NCBI GenBank assembly: GCA_902799685.1
Contig: CADCBO010000025.1
Span: 1 to 55,700, forward strand
Direction: 5' to 3'
From: an uncultured Bacteroidales bacterium
GTDB taxonomy: Bacteria; Bacteroidota; Bacteroidia; Bacteroidales; Bacteroidaceae
DNA: 55,700 nucleotides
Shown here: positions 43,737 through 51,643 of the stretch, one piece after another
How positions within the stretch are numbered: position 1 is the stretch's first letter
Layout: each line of letters starts with the position of its first letter
Made by a program: the position numbers and the translations under genes
The notes under the pieces: model-generated
Told to the model about the DNA's origin: nothing
What the model saw: only the letters and a program-made list of their open reading frames with translations
Database searches by the model: none

Positions 43737-44279
43737 TTAATACCAACCAAACTTGGTGTTTTCAAATGAGTTAGGATAGAAATAACTGATTTCTTCATCA
43801 CTTTTGAATATCACTTCGGTCCAGGCCCAGGGAATCATGCCCTCAGTCTGATAGAAGTCTATGTGCAGTTTACCGTTACAGCCTACTATTCCCGGATCTA
43901 TAGTAAAGATGTGAGCCGTGATATTATCCGCAAAACGGTAACCATCAGAAACGACAGTCATTACGCTGTCAATCATAACTACAGTGGTAGTGATATTGAC
44001 AGAATCACTGCCGTCAATCATACCGGTAAAGACTGATTCTACCGCCAATGTATCATTGATGGTTACCGTTATGCGTTTATTGTCTGCGCTGTCAAAAGCT
44101 GCAACATAATAGTCGTTATATCTGTTGATAACTGTTCCTACATAACTGTATGCCCATGAATGGGACATTCCTATCAATGACTCCTCTGTATCCCATTGAA
44201 CACCTTTACAGGAGAAGAACCCCGTAGAGATTGCTGTAACACAGCAGATTATTGCGAGTATATAAGTGACTTTCTTCAT
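43737..44279 (-). CDS. repeat-locus lipoprotein 1
   Basis: A 180-residue lipoprotein (lipobox at STGFFSC) with no recognised domain. It shares with the other two copies the N-terminal WDTEE...SWAYSYV segment, VVSDGYRF, the middle IDPGI...KLHIDFYQT, PWAWTE and the final GWY. The last member of a B-L-B-L-B-L array (B barrel, L lipoprotein), it lies 5 bases after its barrel gene. Probably displayed on the outer membrane; the family's function is unknown. Confidence 0.75.
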   Translation of the reverse strand: MKKVTYILAIICCVTAISTGFFSCKGVQWDTEESLIGMSHSWAYSYVGTVINRYNDYYVAAFDSADNKRITVTINDTLAVESVFTGMIDGSDSVNITTTVVMIDSVMTVVSDGYRFADNITAHIFTIDPGIVGCNGKLHIDFYQTEGMIPWAWTEVIFKSDEEISYFYPNSFENTKFGWY

Positions 44280-44284
44280 ATCAA

Positions 44285-44953
44285 TCAGAATGTATAACCC
44301 AAACCTAAACGTACACCGGGAATTATAATCAGATTCTCTAATCCATATTCGGACCCTGTTCCCAGTTCAGTCAGGAAACAGAACCTGCCCTGAGCGGATT
44401 GGAATCTGAGACCAAGAAATGTAACCTGGACAGTGACGGGGTCTTTTTTCAAAAAACTGTTGTAATCCCAATAGCGTGACCCATTGTCAAAATGACCTCC
44501 CAACAGAGTCTGTGTGTACATCATAAAGCGCTTTTTACTGACCATATGATACCGGACGCCTACCAAAACATCAAACTTCAGGGCTGTTTCACTGTACAAC
44601 ACCTTGTTTGACAGATAATCTATTTTTTCAAAATCCACCATATTAAGTCCGGCATACCCTACCACCGACAGTCTTTTTGTGAATCCCTGTTCCGGTAACT
44701 TATAGGCCGCCTGAATAGAAAAACCAGGATAATAACTTGACTTATAGGCATCCTTTTCCATATTGCCCAATGTCTTGTCCGAATAATCATCCCGGATACC
44801 GACTCGTTCACCAAAGGTAACCCCCTTCTCCCAAACATGATAACCGGGTGTAGATATTCCTGCACTAATCTCAAACCTTTGCTGTGCATTAAGCCACATA
44901 GGGATAAAGGAGACTAATGCCAATGCAATTATTATTCTGTATAGTTTCATCAT
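44285..44953 (-). CDS. repeat-locus outer membrane beta-barrel 1
   Basis: A protein of about 222 residues with a signal peptide (to LNAQ), alternating amphipathic strands and a terminal aromatic residue (GLGYTF) as used for BAM-dependent insertion. It shares RFEISAGISTPG, YPGFSIQAAYKL, RLSVVGYAGL, LVGVRYH and TELGTGSEYGL with the other two barrels. I take the ATG at 44953; an in-frame TTG at 44959 would overlap the previous stop. Small (about 8-10 strand) barrel. Confidence 0.75.
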   Translation of the reverse strand: MMKLYRIIIALALVSFIPMWLNAQQRFEISAGISTPGYHVWEKGVTFGERVGIRDDYSDKTLGNMEKDAYKSSYYPGFSIQAAYKLPEQGFTKRLSVVGYAGLNMVDFEKIDYLSNKVLYSETALKFDVLVGVRYHMVSKKRFMMYTQTLLGGHFDNGSRYWDYNSFLKKDPVTVQVTFLGLRFQSAQGRFCFLTELGTGSEYGLENLIIIPGVRLGLGYTF

Positions 44954-44955
44954 AA

Positions 44956-45492
44956 TCAATACCAGCCTGTTTTTGTTTCACTTTTACTGTATGGCGTGCT
45001 ATATCTGTAGTTTTCGGAGGTTTTTGTGTAAATGATCTCGGACCAAGCCCAAGGTGTAGTCTTGCCCGTCTCATAGAAATCAACACGGAACTTGCCTTCA
45101 TAATTGACTATTCCCGGATATACAGTATATAGATGCACCCAGAACTTGTCAGAGTACCTGTAGCCATCGGTAGTAACAATTATGGAATCCTTTATCTGCA
45201 ACAGACTGGATAATACATTTACCGAATCTCCATCATCGTCATTATATCTGTATGTAAAATCTATGGACAATGTATCCTTAAGGTTTGATGTTATAGCAGT
45301 TATCCTGTCAGAGTAATAACCAATTGTGTCATAATTGTCAACAACATAATCCAGGACATCATCAACATACCAGTAGGACCAATTTCGGGCCAAGCCGCTA
45401 ATATCCTCCACAGGGTCAAATTCCCTGCCTTCACAGCTTGTCAAGATGACCATTGCAATTATTGCAAGCTTATAGAAAATAATCTTTTTCAT
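44956..45492 (-). CDS. repeat-locus lipoprotein 2
   Basis: A 178-residue lipoprotein (lipobox VILTSCEG). Shared positions with copies 1 and 3 are DGYRYSDKFWVHLYTVYPGI, YEGKFRVDFYETGKTTPWAW, EIIY and a terminal GWY. It lies 2 bases after the second barrel gene. No enzyme motif is visible; a small beta-rich surface protein is likely. Confidence 0.75.
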   Translation of the reverse strand: MKKIIFYKLAIIAMVILTSCEGREFDPVEDISGLARNWSYWYVDDVLDYVVDNYDTIGYYSDRITAITSNLKDTLSIDFTYRYNDDDGDSVNVLSSLLQIKDSIIVTTDGYRYSDKFWVHLYTVYPGIVNYEGKFRVDFYETGKTTPWAWSEIIYTKTSENYRYSTPYSKSETKTGWY

Positions 45493-45494
45493 AA

Positions 45495-46175
45495 TCAGAA
45501 CCTGTAACTGATGCCTGCCCTCATTCCGGGCATTATGAATATTTTACTCAGAGCATATTCAGAACCATACCCTAATTCCGTCATTATTCCAAGATGGCTG
45601 CTCCGGCGTCCCAGCTTCACCCTGAATCCTAAATACGTTATCTGATACACGAACTGATTACGTCCCTCGTCATGAGTATTGCCGGTTACAGTCCAATAAC
45701 CACTGCCGTTCCTGAAATCCGTACCCGCCAGCGCCTGCGAATACATAGTTAGATATGATGTCTCCAATATGCAGAACCTTACACCCATCAGGACATCGGC
45801 TTTCACGGCCGTATGCTTATCGGAATAGGAATCAACAATATTCCTGTGCTCATAATCGGCAATATGGAGGCCTGCCATACCAACCAATGACAGCCGTCCC
45901 GTCAAACCGGAACCAGAAAGCCGGTATGCTATCTCTACTGACGTGCTGGGGTACACCTTGGAATTGTATGATTCTTTCTGGAGGTTACTAAGTATACCAT
46001 CACTCATTTTATTCCGTTTGGAGGATTCATCAAAACCTCCTCCATCTGCCAGCATATAAGTACCGCCGGTGGATATGGCGGCATTTATCTCAAGCCTGCC
46101 ATCCTGTGCCTGCACACAGTACGGGATACCAAACGCAAGCACCACAAGCATCAACAGTTTTCTGTGAAGTATCAT
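45495..46175 (-). CDS. repeat-locus outer membrane beta-barrel 2
   Basis: A 226-residue barrel with signal peptide (to VQAQ) and C-terminal GISYRF. The N-terminus HRKLLMLVVLAFGIPY is nearly the same as that of barrel 3, showing recent duplication. Other shared words are EINAAIST, YPSTSVEIAYRL, RLSLVGMAGLH, DVLMGVRF and TELGYGSEYAL. Confidence 0.75.
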   Translation of the reverse strand: MILHRKLLMLVVLAFGIPYCVQAQDGRLEINAAISTGGTYMLADGGGFDESSKRNKMSDGILSNLQKESYNSKVYPSTSVEIAYRLSGSGLTGRLSLVGMAGLHIADYEHRNIVDSYSDKHTAVKADVLMGVRFCILETSYLTMYSQALAGTDFRNGSGYWTVTGNTHDEGRNQFVYQITYLGFRVKLGRRSSHLGIMTELGYGSEYALSKIFIMPGMRAGISYRF

Positions 46176-46193
46176 AATCGTGTTTTATATCAA

Positions 46194-46715
46194 TCAGTAC
46201 CAGTGAACGACAGGGGCAACTCTCCTATATAAATAATTACTGTCATTATACTTACGGTAGGTAATCTCAGTCCAAGCCCAAGGGGTAGTTTTACCTATCT
46301 CATAGAAATCAACATGGAACTTGCCCTCGTAGTTGATTATACCCGGGTCAACCGTAAACAGGTGCGCCCAGTATTTCTGTGAATACCTGTATCCGTCAAC
46401 CTTGACAATAATGGAATCGCGAATCTGGGTTAATGTTGAAGTCACATCCACGGAATCTTTATCGGGTTGCTTGTTATACGCATTATGCACCACAATAAAC
46501 AGGGAATCCTTCAAAGATGCACTCTCTGTTTTATTCTTGGAAACTAAAACAGTATCTACATTCTTAATGCTCTTGTTTAGAACAACGTTAACATATGCTT
46601 CCGACCAAGACATTGCCATTTCACACAATTCTTCTCCAGTATCCCATTTTACTTCTCTACAGGACACAAAACATGCTGAAACCAGCATTAAGGAATATAA
46701 AAACGTTTTTTTCAT
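46194..46715 (-). CDS. repeat-locus lipoprotein 3
   Basis: A 173-residue lipoprotein (lipobox SACFVSCRE). It carries the same WDTGEELCEMAMSWSEAYV, DGYRYSQKYWAHLFTVDPGI, YEGKFHVDFYEIGKTTPWAW and terminal HWY. Five bases separate it from its barrel gene. Copy 3 is the first lipoprotein in the transcript. Confidence 0.75.
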   Translation of the reverse strand: MKKTFLYSLMLVSACFVSCREVKWDTGEELCEMAMSWSEAYVNVVLNKSIKNVDTVLVSKNKTESASLKDSLFIVVHNAYNKQPDKDSVDVTSTLTQIRDSIIVKVDGYRYSQKYWAHLFTVDPGIINYEGKFHVDFYEIGKTTPWAWTEITYRKYNDSNYLYRRVAPVVHWY

Positions 46716-46720
46716 AACAA

Positions 46721-47416
46721 TCAGAATCTATAACTAAAACCAGCCCTGACGCCAGGAACAAGGGGGAATATGATACCACCTGCATACTCTGATCCAAATC
46801 CAAGCTCTAACATAGTGCCGAATCCGCTGTCTCCACCCCCAAGATTATAATTGAAGCCAAGGAATGTGAATTGCATTGTAGGAGCACCACTTTCAGACCA
46901 TCTCTCTGACATATCGTCCCAAAAACGGGATTTGTCACGTATATCGCCTCCTGCAATAAACTGAGTATACATATTAAAATTGTCTTTCTTTAGAATATTA
47001 TATCTGATACCTATCAGGATACCTAGCTTTCTAGCTGTTTCCTGTTCACTTGTGGTCCTGTTAACTTTATCCAGTTTTTCATAAAGGGACGAATGCAAAC
47101 TTAACAATCCTACCAAGTCTAACCGTTTAAAGAAACCGGACTCGGCCAGTTTATAAGCCATCTCCACCGAAAAACAAGGGTATGCAGCATGAGTATAAAC
47201 ATCTTTGTCCAAACCGCTCAACGGTTTATCGTAATAATAGGAATCAAAACTCTCAATTCCGATGTTAAACAACTTTGTGTCTTGCAACTCAATCATTCCA
47301 GGTGTGGAGATTCCAACATTGATTTCAAACTTGCGTTGCTTCTCCTGTGCCTGTACCGCGTATGGAATAACGGCAGCAAGTATTGCAAGCATAAGCAGTT
47401 TTCTGTGAAGTGGCAT
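46721..47416 (-). CDS. repeat-locus outer membrane beta-barrel 3
   Basis: A 231-residue barrel with signal peptide (to VQAQ) and C-terminal GFSYRF. It is the promoter-proximal member of the three barrel/lipoprotein pairs. Shared features are KFEINVGISTPG, YPCFSVEMAYKL, RLDLVGLLSLH, LIGIRYN and LELGFGSEYA. The pairs presumably form complexes in the outer membrane; no homologue with known function is recognised. Confidence 0.75.
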   Translation of the reverse strand: MPLHRKLLMLAILAAVIPYAVQAQEKQRKFEINVGISTPGMIELQDTKLFNIGIESFDSYYYDKPLSGLDKDVYTHAAYPCFSVEMAYKLAESGFFKRLDLVGLLSLHSSLYEKLDKVNRTTSEQETARKLGILIGIRYNILKKDNFNMYTQFIAGGDIRDKSRFWDDMSERWSESGAPTMQFTFLGFNYNLGGGDSGFGTMLELGFGSEYAGGIIFPLVPGVRAGFSYRF

Positions 47417-47439
47417 ATCAGTATTGTTTTTATTTAGTT

Positions 47440-47447
47440 CAAATATA
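47440..47447 (-). promoter_or_regulatory. -7 element TATATTTG for barrel/lipoprotein array
   Basis: An exact match about 24 bases before the ATG at 47416. The tandem GTGCTATTTT operator seen at the two upstream promoters is not present here. Confidence 0.6.
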
Positions 47448-47486
47448 CGTAGAAAACTTTATCGGATCCTGATCAGACAGCAACTT

Positions 47487-49040
47487 TTAGTTCTGGAACA
47501 GCAGTTTGCTCCAATCCTGGGGTATCTTTTTAAGGATATACTGTTTCAGACGTCCGGAGTAGCTTGGCGACCTGTTTACAAGCTCCATACACAGACGCCA
47601 GTTCACTCCCAGATAGCGGAATATGCAGTACATGACCTCGGTTTGGGATAATGAAGGGACTACGGCCTTCATAATGGACATAGGCTTTTCAAAATAGAGC
47701 TCTGTGTTGTGCCTTATAACCGACAGCTCTGATGGTTCGGGCACACGATCAACGACGGACAGTTCCTGTAGCATGGTATATCCTATGCTGCCCATAAAGA
47801 GTTGATGCGATGATGCCAGCGTATCCTCAAGTGAGTCTTCCGGAATCTTATTAGCTATCTGCCTGCGTATCAGCGAATCACACAGCTGTTCATAACGCCT
47901 GCGCCTACGGTTTTCCTGATATTGGAAAAGCAAAGAGAGTACCAACAACGCTACCGCTATTATTGAAACTGTAAGAATGAGATAGCGTTTCTTTTCCTCC
48001 CTGCGAATCATCTCGGTCTTTTCAAGATTATGCCTGAGTTGTAGTGCGGTTATGGTATTCTGGTTATAACGTTCATGCTGCCGCTCAAGACATTCTTTAT
48101 ATTTGTCCATGTAATAGATAGTGCTGTCCTCATGGCCTAACATGAGTGACAGTTCCGGCAGACGACTGTAATTGTTGCTTTCCGTGCTCAACTCAGTATC
48201 ACATTCAAGTGATTTCAAGTAATAATGGTAAGCCGAATCATAAGCGCCGGCCGCATAGAATGCATCGGCCTTGATGCTGTAACCGGCCCCCGATGGGAAC
48301 CCCACCCCGTTTATATAGCGGTTTACATACTGTAGCGCCTTTTCTGTGTCTTTATGCTGGTGCAGCTGTATCTTGGAGAGCTGCAGATTAGTCTCGGTAC
48401 GCAACAGTTCAGGCAGGTAAGGATTGGACGCCAGTTTAAGGAAAGCCGATTCGGCCTTCTGGAAGCGTTTCTCATACAGGTCTATCAGCGCAATATTGTA
48501 TCTGGAGTAAGCCGCAGTAACATCATCGCCTATGGTCTGCGCATTCTTAAGGCTCAGCTCAAGCATATCCATAGCCTCGGCATAAAGATGCCTGGCCAGA
48601 TACTGCTTGCCCAGATTGTGCTCACATATCACGTAATAGCGGCTAAGCGTATCAGGAAAAAGGTCGCGGGCAGTAAGATATGATTTTATGGCCCCCAGGT
48701 CATCGTCGGTAAGTGAAAGCACGCATCCGCGACTGTACCATGCCATAGCTGCATGATAGCTTTTCTTGCGCGTACCGTAATAGTTGCAGGCATCAGTTAT
48801 CAAGGCGTCATCAGTTATGTCCTTGTAATTCTTGTAGTCAGCTTGTGTGCGCAGGACAGCATACAAGGCCTGCATACGCTTTCCATCGGGCACACCTATG
48901 GTGCCGAGCAGCGAATCGGCCTGTGCAGGATTGGTCTCAAGCAGCCTTTCCACCTGTGCAAGCTCACGCTTATGCCCGTTGCAAGACAAGGCCACCAAAA
49001 CTGTCAGCCACAACATTACAAAGTGTAACCTTTTACGCAT
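47487..49040 (-). CDS. TPR membrane protein with HTH-like C-terminus (regulator-like)
   Basis: A 517-residue lipoprotein-type precursor (VALSCNG near residue 20). An array of about seven TPR-like helical hairpins (about 25-310) is followed by one membrane helix (YLILTVSIIAVALLVLSLLF), a coiled-coil Arg-rich segment (about 375-390) and a C-terminal domain with LSQTEVMYCIFRYLGVNWRLCMELV, resembling the degenerate LuxR-type HTH of Bacteroidota TPR regulators. It may sense a periplasmic signal and control nearby genes. Start taken is ATG 49040 (RKRLHF); an in-frame TTG at 49046 is less likely. Confidence 0.7.
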   Translation of the reverse strand: MRKRLHFVMLWLTVLVALSCNGHKRELAQVERLLETNPAQADSLLGTIGVPDGKRMQALYAVLRTQADYKNYKDITDDALITDACNYYGTRKKSYHAAMAWYSRGCVLSLTDDDLGAIKSYLTARDLFPDTLSRYYVICEHNLGKQYLARHLYAEAMDMLELSLKNAQTIGDDVTAAYSRYNIALIDLYEKRFQKAESAFLKLASNPYLPELLRTETNLQLSKIQLHQHKDTEKALQYVNRYINGVGFPSGAGYSIKADAFYAAGAYDSAYHYYLKSLECDTELSTESNNYSRLPELSLMLGHEDSTIYYMDKYKECLERQHERYNQNTITALQLRHNLEKTEMIRREEKKRYLILTVSIIAVALLVLSLLFQYQENRRRRRYEQLCDSLIRRQIANKIPEDSLEDTLASSHQLFMGSIGYTMLQELSVVDRVPEPSELSVIRHNTELYFEKPMSIMKAVVPSLSQTEVMYCIFRYLGVNWRLCMELVNRSPSYSGRLKQYILKKIPQDWSKLLFQN

Positions 49041-49071
49041 TATCAATATAAACTTGGCACAGAAACCATTG

Positions 49072-49079
49072 CAAATTTA
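49072..49079 (-). promoter_or_regulatory. -7 element TAAATTTG for TPR gene
   Basis: An exact consensus match about 32 bases before the TPR start codon at 49040. Twenty-two bases separate it from the tandem GTGCTATTTT repeat. Confidence 0.6.
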
Positions 49080-49101
49080 TCATAATCGCCAACGCTACTG
49101 T

Positions 49102-49121
49102 GTGCTATTTTATGCTATTTA
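49102..49121 (-). promoter_or_regulatory. tandem 10-bp operator upstream of TPR gene
   Basis: Plus-strand GTGCTATTTT (49102-49111) then ATGCTATTTA (49112-49121): two direct repeats spaced one helical turn. The same tandem repeat occurs at 50949-50968 at the identical distance from the other gene's -7 box. It overlaps the stop codon of the LRR gene. Confidence 0.55.
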
Positions 49122-50911
49122 TCCCAGCGAACCAACGCCTTGACCACAGTACCGTCCCTGCGCTTTATCAGATGCATGCCCGGAGTGTCCGGCTGAATCA
49201 TTCGTCCATCTATTCCGTAGTGGATGGCTCCGTCTTCAGCTGAATCAGGATCCACCGCTTTATGGGTTTCCACCACAGTATATATAACCTCAAGTTCTGT
49301 ATCGCAACCAATGAAAGCAGACTCATCTATTACTGGATTGCCCTCAATAATCACCCGCTTAAGGCTAGTGCAATAGGCAAACGCATACTGGTCTATCAGT
49401 TCCACTCCTGCGGGAATCGTAATCTCGGTAAGGCCCGTACATTCAGCAAAACCGGCATAGCCTATTTGTTTGACACTCTGCGGTATGGTTACAGACTCAA
49501 GCTCATTACAACCTTGGAAAGCAAGATAGTTGATACCAGTAACTGTATAGACTGTGTCATAAACCGAAACTGATTCCGGAATCACTATATTGCCGCAATA
49601 AGATGTATAATCCAGAGTATTTGTAGCTGTTTCTTGTGCCCTACTCCTGATTGGAATACGCGGTTGCTGCCCGCCTGATTGTGGGTCACGCGGGGTGAGA
49701 GGACCGTCGCCATTATAATTATTTTGTCGTTTAGCCCTTCTTGCTGCCACATAAACCCCATCTTCCTGGAAAGTGTAATATATGGAATCATTCTCAAAAT
49801 CTGATTCATATTCATTGTCAGAGAATGTGCAAATATTTTTGAATCTAGACCAGGTACCCGAAGCCGCATACACATCATAAGAGCCCTCAGGTATGAACAA
49901 CACAGCATTCTCAAAAGCATATTCAGTAAAAGGATACCCGTTGGACAAAACATAATAATCTGGATTAAAGATCATTTTGGGTGGTGTCTGACTTTTTAGA
50001 AATATTGTATCTAAGTTTCCAAATCCATCGTAATAGAAAGCATCTTCTTTAATTATAGGGTTACCCTCTATCACAACTTTTTTAAGATTATTACACCTGT
50101 TGAACGCTTCTCTTCCTATTTCTTTAACACTTTTGGGTATTGTCACATCCGTTAAATTCATACAAGATTCAAAAGCTCTATCGCCAATACTGGTTACAGA
50201 AGCTGGTATAATAATGTTTTTAAGACTATAAGACCTAAAGAAAGCTAATTTGCCTATGGTTTTAACCTTATTACCTATTATCACTTCTTGAATTGGCAAA
50301 CTTGCAAACCAACTACCTATTTCTTTGCAGTAAATTTTGACACTTGTCAAGTTGTGATCATCCTGAAAAGCGTACTGACCTACAAAAGACACGGATTCAG
50401 GAATGGTCATACTCGTCAACTTGTAGCATTGTGCAAAAGCCCATTGGCCTATAGAAGAAACACATTCGGACATAGTTACGCTTGTCAGGTTTTCGCAATA
50501 ATTAAACGCATTATCTCCTATAGCAGTCACAGAATTGGGTATTATCACATCCGTCAATTCAACACATTTAAAAAATGCGTCATTGCCAATTGTATTTATA
50601 GAATTTGGAATTACAATACTCTTCATATTACAATATGCTAACGCACAGCTTCCTATCGATGTGACCGGATACACCTTTCCTTGATAAGAAACATTAGCAG
50701 GAATAATTAACCTTCCGGATTCCACTTCTGAGCAATCATCTTTTACTCTATTGACTGCGAGTCCGGTTTTATTGTCGCTAGTCCATGAATAGTATATGGG
50801 TATTCCATCTTCATTTGGCACTACAATATCATAAGCAAATGATGTGGTGGAGGTCATTCCCGCAAGAAATATCAGGAACGCTATTAGAGTTTTGCTTCTT
50901 TTCATTGTCAT
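49115..50911 (-). CDS. BspA-like leucine-rich repeat (LRR_5) surface protein
   Basis: A 598-residue exported protein with a signal peptide (about 1-27). Two blocks of BspA-type LRRs (units like IPNSVTAIGDNAFNYCENLTS) are present. Block 1 (about 60-300, ten or so units) is separated from block 2 (about 455-545) by a non-repeat part with an Arg/Gln/Pro/Gly-rich linker (RRAKRQNNYNGDGPLTPRDP). The end reads YGIDGRMIQPDTPGMHLIK, a sorting-tail-like motif. BspA-like LRRs bind host matrix or other bacteria. Regulated by a promoter with the tandem operator. Confidence 0.8.
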   Translation of the reverse strand: MTMKRSKTLIAFLIFLAGMTSTTSFAYDIVVPNEDGIPIYYSWTSDNKTGLAVNRVKDDCSEVESGRLIIPANVSYQGKVYPVTSIGSCALAYCNMKSIVIPNSINTIGNDAFFKCVELTDVIIPNSVTAIGDNAFNYCENLTSVTMSECVSSIGQWAFAQCYKLTSMTIPESVSFVGQYAFQDDHNLTSVKIYCKEIGSWFASLPIQEVIIGNKVKTIGKLAFFRSYSLKNIIIPASVTSIGDRAFESCMNLTDVTIPKSVKEIGREAFNRCNNLKKVVIEGNPIIKEDAFYYDGFGNLDTIFLKSQTPPKMIFNPDYYVLSNGYPFTEYAFENAVLFIPEGSYDVYAASGTWSRFKNICTFSDNEYESDFENDSIYYTFQEDGVYVAARRAKRQNNYNGDGPLTPRDPQSGGQQPRIPIRSRAQETATNTLDYTSYCGNIVIPESVSVYDTVYTVTGINYLAFQGCNELESVTIPQSVKQIGYAGFAECTGLTEITIPAGVELIDQYAFAYCTSLKRVIIEGNPVIDESAFIGCDTELEVIYTVVETHKAVDPDSAEDGAIHYGIDGRMIQPDTPGMHLIKRRDGTVVKALVRWDK

Positions 50912-50918
50912 ATAATTG

Positions 50919-50926
50919 CAAATCTA
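50919..50926 (-). promoter_or_regulatory. -7 element TAGATTTG for LRR gene, possibly leaderless
   Basis: An exact match ending 8 bases before the ATG at 50911. If transcription starts the usual 5-8 bases downstream, the mRNA would have almost no leader. Confidence 0.55.
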
Positions 50927-50948
50927 TTGTTTTCTCTCACTTTTCCGT

Positions 50949-50968
50949 GTGCTATTTTGTGCTATTTC
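50949..50968 (-). promoter_or_regulatory. tandem 10-bp operator upstream of LRR gene
   Basis: Plus-strand GTGCTATTTT (50949-50958) then GTGCTATTTC (50959-50968). It starts 22 bases beyond the -7 box, exactly as in the TPR promoter. Confidence 0.55.
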
Positions 50969-51019
50969 ATGTCAAAACATCATTTTTTTGATAAATCAGG
51001 ACGAAGAATCTGTTTAGCT

Positions 51020-51155
51020 TTTAGCCATAGTCTAGGCTCCTCTTAACCATACTCTAGCCATAGTCTAGCCATAGTCCAAGCTCGGTCATGAGTATGGCTA
51101 GAGCGAGGCTAGAGCGTGCCAAAAGCGAGGCTAAACTATGGGTAAGCTATGGCAA
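51020..51155. repeat. cluster of TAGCCATAGTCTA-type repeats forming an imperfect inverted repeat
   Basis: The left half (51020-51085) holds four copies of (A/T)GCCATAGTCTAG-like words; the right half (51086-51155) holds the inverse words, such as GAGTATGGCTAGAG, GAGGCTAGAG, CTAAACTATGG and AAGCTATGG. The two halves can fold into a long imperfect hairpin. The stretch lies between two same-strand genes, upstream of the LRR promoter and after the DUF486 stop. No ORF is supported in 50969-51184. Confidence 0.6.
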
Positions 51156-51184
51156 GGGGTTGCTAACGGGACGGTTTGGACATC

Positions 51185-51553
51185 CTATTTCAAAAAAGCA
51201 AAGAAAACAGCAATAACCAGTAACACGAATGAGACCAGATGGTTCCAGTGCAGCGACTGGGTTTTGAAACAGAAGGCCAGGATAAGCGAGAATACTATAA
51301 GCGAAATGCACTCCTGGATGACCTTGAGCTGGACCAGGTTAAAGGGGCCACCGTTGATATCGGATCCTATGCGGTTAGCCGGAATCATGACGCAGTACTC
51401 AAAGAACGCCACGCCCCAGGAAGCCAAGATGATTACTATAAGCGGCCAGTCCGTGCTTACCTTCATTTCCTGAAGCTTAAGGTTACCGTACCATGCAAAC
51501 GTCATAAGAATATTGGAAACAACCAGAAGAATTATTGTCCAGAGACCTTTCAT
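51185..51553 (-). CDS. DMT-type small membrane protein (DUF486)
   Basis: A 122-residue protein with four hydrophobic helices, starting with LWTIILLVVSNILMTFAWYGNLK and carrying FFEYCVMIPANRIGSD, which is typical of DUF486. The family resembles half of a drug/metabolite transporter; its substrate is unknown. Expressed from its own promoter. Confidence 0.82.
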   Translation of the reverse strand: MKGLWTIILLVVSNILMTFAWYGNLKLQEMKVSTDWPLIVIILASWGVAFFEYCVMIPANRIGSDINGGPFNLVQLKVIQECISLIVFSLILAFCFKTQSLHWNHLVSFVLLVIAVFFAFLK

Positions 51554-51579
51554 AAATACTGTATTTTCTAATTCGGCGG

Positions 51580-51587
51580 CAAAAGTA
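51580..51587 (-). promoter_or_regulatory. -7 element TACTTTTG for DUF486 gene
   Basis: An exact match to TAnnTTTG on the minus strand about 27 bases before the ATG at 51553, divergent from the promoter at 51631. Confidence 0.5.
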
Positions 51588-51630
51588 ATAAATTGAGCCG
51601 CCTGATGATAATGTGGAGGGCAAAAATTCT

Positions 51631-51638
51631 TAACTTTG
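51631..51638 (+). promoter_or_regulatory. -7 element TAACTTTG, very close to its start codon
   Basis: An exact match ending 6 bases before the ATG at 51644. The spacing suggests a leaderless or nearly leaderless transcript. It also argues against an upstream start at 51593 for the gene. Confidence 0.55.
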
Positions 51639-51643
51639 GCGGT

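Noticed and set aside
49102-50968. Direct repeats flanking the LRR gene as target-site duplication of a mobile element
   Set aside because: Both copies sit at the same distance from -7 promoter boxes and are themselves tandem repeats, so a shared operator explains them better; no transposase is present.
51020-51155. CRISPR array
   Set aside because: Repeats are only about 12-14 bases, imperfect, in both orientations and without uniform spacers; no cas genes are present.
51593-51643. N-terminal extension of the TPR-PD40 protein
   Set aside because: It spans the promoter box and would bury the signal peptide that begins at the ATG at 51644.
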